A DNA stretch of 64,000 nucleotides. It comes from Clostridiales bacterium (GTDB lineage: Bacteria; Bacillota; Clostridia; Christensenellales; Aristaeellaceae). Every line of letters begins with the position of its first letter. Within the stretch, counting starts at the first letter, position 1. Under the pieces are notes generated by a model that was not told the origin of the DNA, did no database searches, and worked only from the letters and a program-made list of their open reading frames with translations. The stretch is from positions 1-64,000 of the forward strand of contig JAAYDR010000098.1 in the NCBI GenBank assembly GCA_012729115.1, given 5' to 3'. The position numbers and the translations under genes are program-made. Positions 62,027 through 64,000 of the stretch are shown here, in pieces.

Positions 62027-62638
62027 TTATGAAGATGTTTCCGAATCCAAAACATATTGGGGAATCGGCGTAAAAATTGGCTGGAGCTGTATCCCGGAAA
62101 GGGCAGATACTACAGCCTTGGGAAGCAGGGAGAATTCTGTCACCAAAGATCGGGGTTTATGGAAAGGATCGTCCTGGGTGTATGGCACAAAGTATACATT
62201 CCGCCGGGCAAGCAATATGCCGATGTTCTGTGCGGCGGTGCTCAGTCCGTCATTGGTTGATACGGCAAGCACCAGGGGACGGTCATTGCGCAGATGAGAT
62301 TTTGCGCCAAGCAGTGCAGGGGTGTCATAGATGCCGTTTGCCAGCTTTGCCAGGCTGTTGCCTGTGGCGGGCGCAATCACATAGGCATCCGTCAGCCGTT
62401 TTGGCCCAATGGGTTCTACCTGCTGCAGGGTGGTAAAGGGCTCCCTCCCGGTAATTTCCAAAGCCCGTTCCCAAATGGACTGCGCGGTCTGGAAGCGGGT
62501 ATCCAAAAGGGCTATATTGAACGAGAAGATGGGCTGTACCTCATATCCGCGCCGTACCAGTTCCTCCATCTGCACCAGCGCCTTGTCAATGGTACAGAAG
62601 GAGCCGGTGAGCGCAAAGCCAATCACGGTTTTCTTCAT
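62027..62638 (-). CDS. dpaB: Dipicolinate synthase subunit B (flavoprotein)
   Basis: The 203-residue flavodoxin-like protein (SpoVFB) carries GFALTGSFCTI at the N-terminus, IVIAPATGNSLAKLANGI-like ligand loops (VIAPATGNSLAKL) and LVLAVSTNDGLS. With DpaA it makes dipicolinic acid from dihydrodipicolinate in the mother cell, for spore core dehydration and heat resistance. It overlaps dpaA by 4 bp (ATGA). Confidence 0.94.
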   Translation of the reverse strand: MKKTVIGFALTGSFCTIDKALVQMEELVRRGYEVQPIFSFNIALLDTRFQTAQSIWERALEITGREPFTTLQQVEPIGPKRLTDAYVIAPATGNSLAKLANGIYDTPALLGAKSHLRNDRPLVLAVSTNDGLSTAAQNIGILLARRNVYFVPYTQDDPFHKPRSLVTEFSLLPKAVVSALSGIQLQPIFTPIPQYVLDSETSS

Positions 62639-63474
62639 GGGGTTTCCCCTCCCGTCAGGTGAACAATTGCGTCATACAGAGCCTGAGCGGCGCTTTGGGG
62701 GGCGTAGCGGGCCGGGATTCCCGGCAGGAGGACCACCGCCAGGCCCAGGGCCTGGGCAGCCTCCCGATCAAAACCATAAGGCGCGCTGGCCAACTCCAGC
62801 AGCAGCGCGTCCCTGGAAAACGCTTTCAGCCCCTCCTCCATCATCACCCTGGCTGCCACGGTATTCAGAAAAATCTGGGTCTGTCTGGCCGCGGCGGGAA
62901 GATCCTCCAGAGGGATGGCCTCCATCCCGTCATCCCGTGCCTGTTGTCGGGCCCTCTCACTGCGGGCGGCCACGGTTACAAGGCCTCCCAGGGCGTGAAG
63001 TTTACGGGCCAGGGCACGGCCAAAGCGCCCATAACCCACCACCAGATCCCTTGATCCGGCGATGGTATAGGGAACCTGTTTCATGGCATAGCATATTGCC
63101 CCCTCGGCGGAGATCTGGGCGTTGGCTTCCAAAAACGTCTCATCCTGCCCATAGGCAGAAAGGCACAAGCCTTTTTGCATCCATTCCACGGCAGAAAGCT
63201 CCTGATACAAGTCATCGCCCATAAGAACATAAGTTCCTGCCTTGGCCTGGGCCAGAATTTGCAGGGGGTTGATGGAAAGCCCGCGAGGGTTTGGTACCAG
63301 GCCCTTGGGTGCAGAAAAGGGGTAGGGAAACAGCACAATGTCTGCTTCACCGATAGGGCAGGCTTCCTCCTCCGGGCGCAAACCCAGGGTATACACCCTG
63401 TTTCCTTCTTTTTCAAGCAGCGAGGTCAGGCGCTCCGCGCGCTCATCGCCGCCAATCACTACGGCTTTTATCAA
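62635..63474 (-). CDS. dpaA: Dipicolinate synthase subunit A
   Basis: The product of about 279 residues (SpoVFA) has an N-terminal DpsA-type domain (AVVIGGDERAERL) and a Rossmann domain with LVVGYGRFGRALARKLHALG that binds NADP. I chose TTG 63474, preceded by GGGAGGCG; the frame extends upstream to 63507 but this crosses the ribosome site. Co-translated with dpaB. The presence of dpaAB indicates a true endospore former; many Clostridia lack this pair and use EtfA instead. A sigma-K-like promoter is suggested at 63506-63531. Confidence 0.93.
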   Translation of the reverse strand: MIKAVVIGGDERAERLTSLLEKEGNRVYTLGLRPEEEACPIGEADIVLFPYPFSAPKGLVPNPRGLSINPLQILAQAKAGTYVLMGDDLYQELSAVEWMQKGLCLSAYGQDETFLEANAQISAEGAICYAMKQVPYTIAGSRDLVVGYGRFGRALARKLHALGGLVTVAARSERARQQARDDGMEAIPLEDLPAAARQTQIFLNTVAARVMMEEGLKAFSRDALLLELASAPYGFDREAAQALGLAVVLLPGIPARYAPQSAAQALYDAIVHLTGGETP

Positions 63475-63505
63475 AAAAATCGCCTCCCACCAATGCTGAT
63501 GCAGC

Positions 63506-63531
63506 ATACTATGCGGAAGGCGATGGCAAGT
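63506..63531 (-). promoter_or_regulatory. Candidate sigma-K promoter of dpaAB
   Basis: On the minus strand AC (63530-63531) is followed after 16 bp by CATAGTAT (63506-63513), fitting the Bacillus sigma-K pattern AC-N16/17-CATANNNT. It lies about 30 bp upstream of TTG 63474. The motif is short, so chance is possible, but dpaAB is a known sigma-K target in Bacillus. Confidence 0.5.
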
Positions 63532-63547
63532 GCGGCCTTACAATCCT

Positions 63548-64000
63548 TTACAGGGTGTGAACCACCTCATTGGCAAGATCCAGATGCCGACCGCAAAGGG
63601 TCAATTCCAAAGGCTTCCCTTGAAGCAGGCTGATCCTGGCCTGCTCCCGGGTGACCTCCAGGCGGAGGAGCCGCCCCCTGTACTGGAACTGGAAGGAATA
63701 GCCCTCCCAAGCCTTGGGCAAAAAGGGTGACAGGGACAAGCCCTCCACCGTTCGCATCCCTGAGAAGCCCTGTGCGATTGACAGCCAGCTGCCCGCCATG
63801 CTGGTGATGTGCAGCCCATCCTGGGTATCCCGGTTGATGTTGTCCAGGTCCAACCGGGCCGTGCGCTGGTACATCTCCACCGCCTTGTCCTGATAGTCCA
63901 GTTCCGCAGCCAGTATGCTGTGAACGCAGGGAGAGAGGCTGCTTTCATGGACGGTCATGGGCTCGTAAAAGTCAAAGTTGCGCCTCTTGGTCTCCCGGTC
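63548..64000 (-). CDS. Glycoside hydrolase family 65 phosphorylase, C-terminal fragment
   Basis: About 150 C-terminal residues are present; the gene continues beyond the right edge. [20 protein letters not shown] and [20 protein letters not shown] are hallmarks of GH65 (maltose, kojibiose or trehalose phosphorylases), in which this part closes the catalytic barrel. The last 80 residues form the C-terminal beta-sheet domain. These enzymes split alpha-glucosides with phosphate in the cytoplasm. Substrate specificity cannot be read from this part. Confidence 0.9.
   Translation of the reverse strand, partial: DRETKRRNFDFYEPMTVHESSLSPCVHSILAAELDYQDKAVEMYQRTARLDLDNINRDTQDGLHITSMAGSWLSIAQGFSGMRTVEGLSLSPFLPKAWEGYSFQFQYRGRLLRLEVTREQARISLLQGKPLELTLCGRHLDLANEVVHTL

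Overview
The window looks like a chromosomal segment of a spore-forming, moderately high-GC Clostridia member. A Christensenellales/Aristaeellaceae-like lineage is my guess, not a demonstrated placement. Supporting signs are the Firmicutes-type neighbourhoods (cggR-pgk-tpiA-gpmI; asp23-amaP-DUF2273-nusB-folD-xseAB-ispA; thiI beside a cysteine desulfurase), strong Shine-Dalgarno sites, and sporulation genes (dpaA, dpaB, yunB, bofA, spoIIIE/ftsK). No rRNA, tRNA, CRISPR array or intact insertion sequence was seen.

Layout. 1-5.2 kb: a divergent control region with inverted TTTTGC-type operators, then a sugar ABC transporter (binding protein and two permeases, no ATPase) and an intracellular-looking glycoside hydrolase. 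5.2-13.7 kb: a looser accessory stretch with a CHAP-domain protein, a membrane-bound AraC-type regulator, a secreted protein gene broken by a frameshift, a secreted propeller-like protein, and about 0.8 kb of non-coding DNA with repeat remnants. 13.8-24.4 kb: a seven-gene plus-strand operon with one strong promoter and one terminator. It encodes a tail-anchored protein, a DivIVA-like coiled coil, a NodB/SGNH lipoprotein, a PilZ-GT2 polysaccharide synthase, a membrane pseudo-deacetylase, a GH18-like hydrolase and a triple-NodB deacetylase. I read it as a c-di-GMP-controlled exopolysaccharide synthesis and modification system. It is the best candidate for an undescribed system here.

24.4-37.4 kb: cell-envelope genes: a CARDB-repeat membrane protein, YunB, a class A penicillin-binding protein, a large coiled-coil protein of unknown function, an SH3/peptidoglycan-binding protein, a sugar isomerase-like TIM barrel and a CapA-fold protein lacking its metal ligands. 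37.4-42.3 kb: the glycolytic operon cggR-pgk-tpiA-gpmI with a recognisable promoter and CggR-like operator but no gapA. 42.3-47.8 kb: an L,D-transpeptidase, BofA, ThiI with its cysteine desulfurase partner, and two small membrane proteins. 47.8-54.5 kb: a long minus-strand housekeeping operon starting at asp23. 54.6-64 kb: aspS, hisS, ftsK/spoIIIE, a secreted protein, dpaB and dpaA (dipicolinate synthesis, with a candidate sigma-K promoter), and the C-terminus of a GH65 phosphorylase cut by the window edge.

Coordinates use the start codon best supported by a ribosome binding site; several differ from the longest open frame, and this is stated in the entries.
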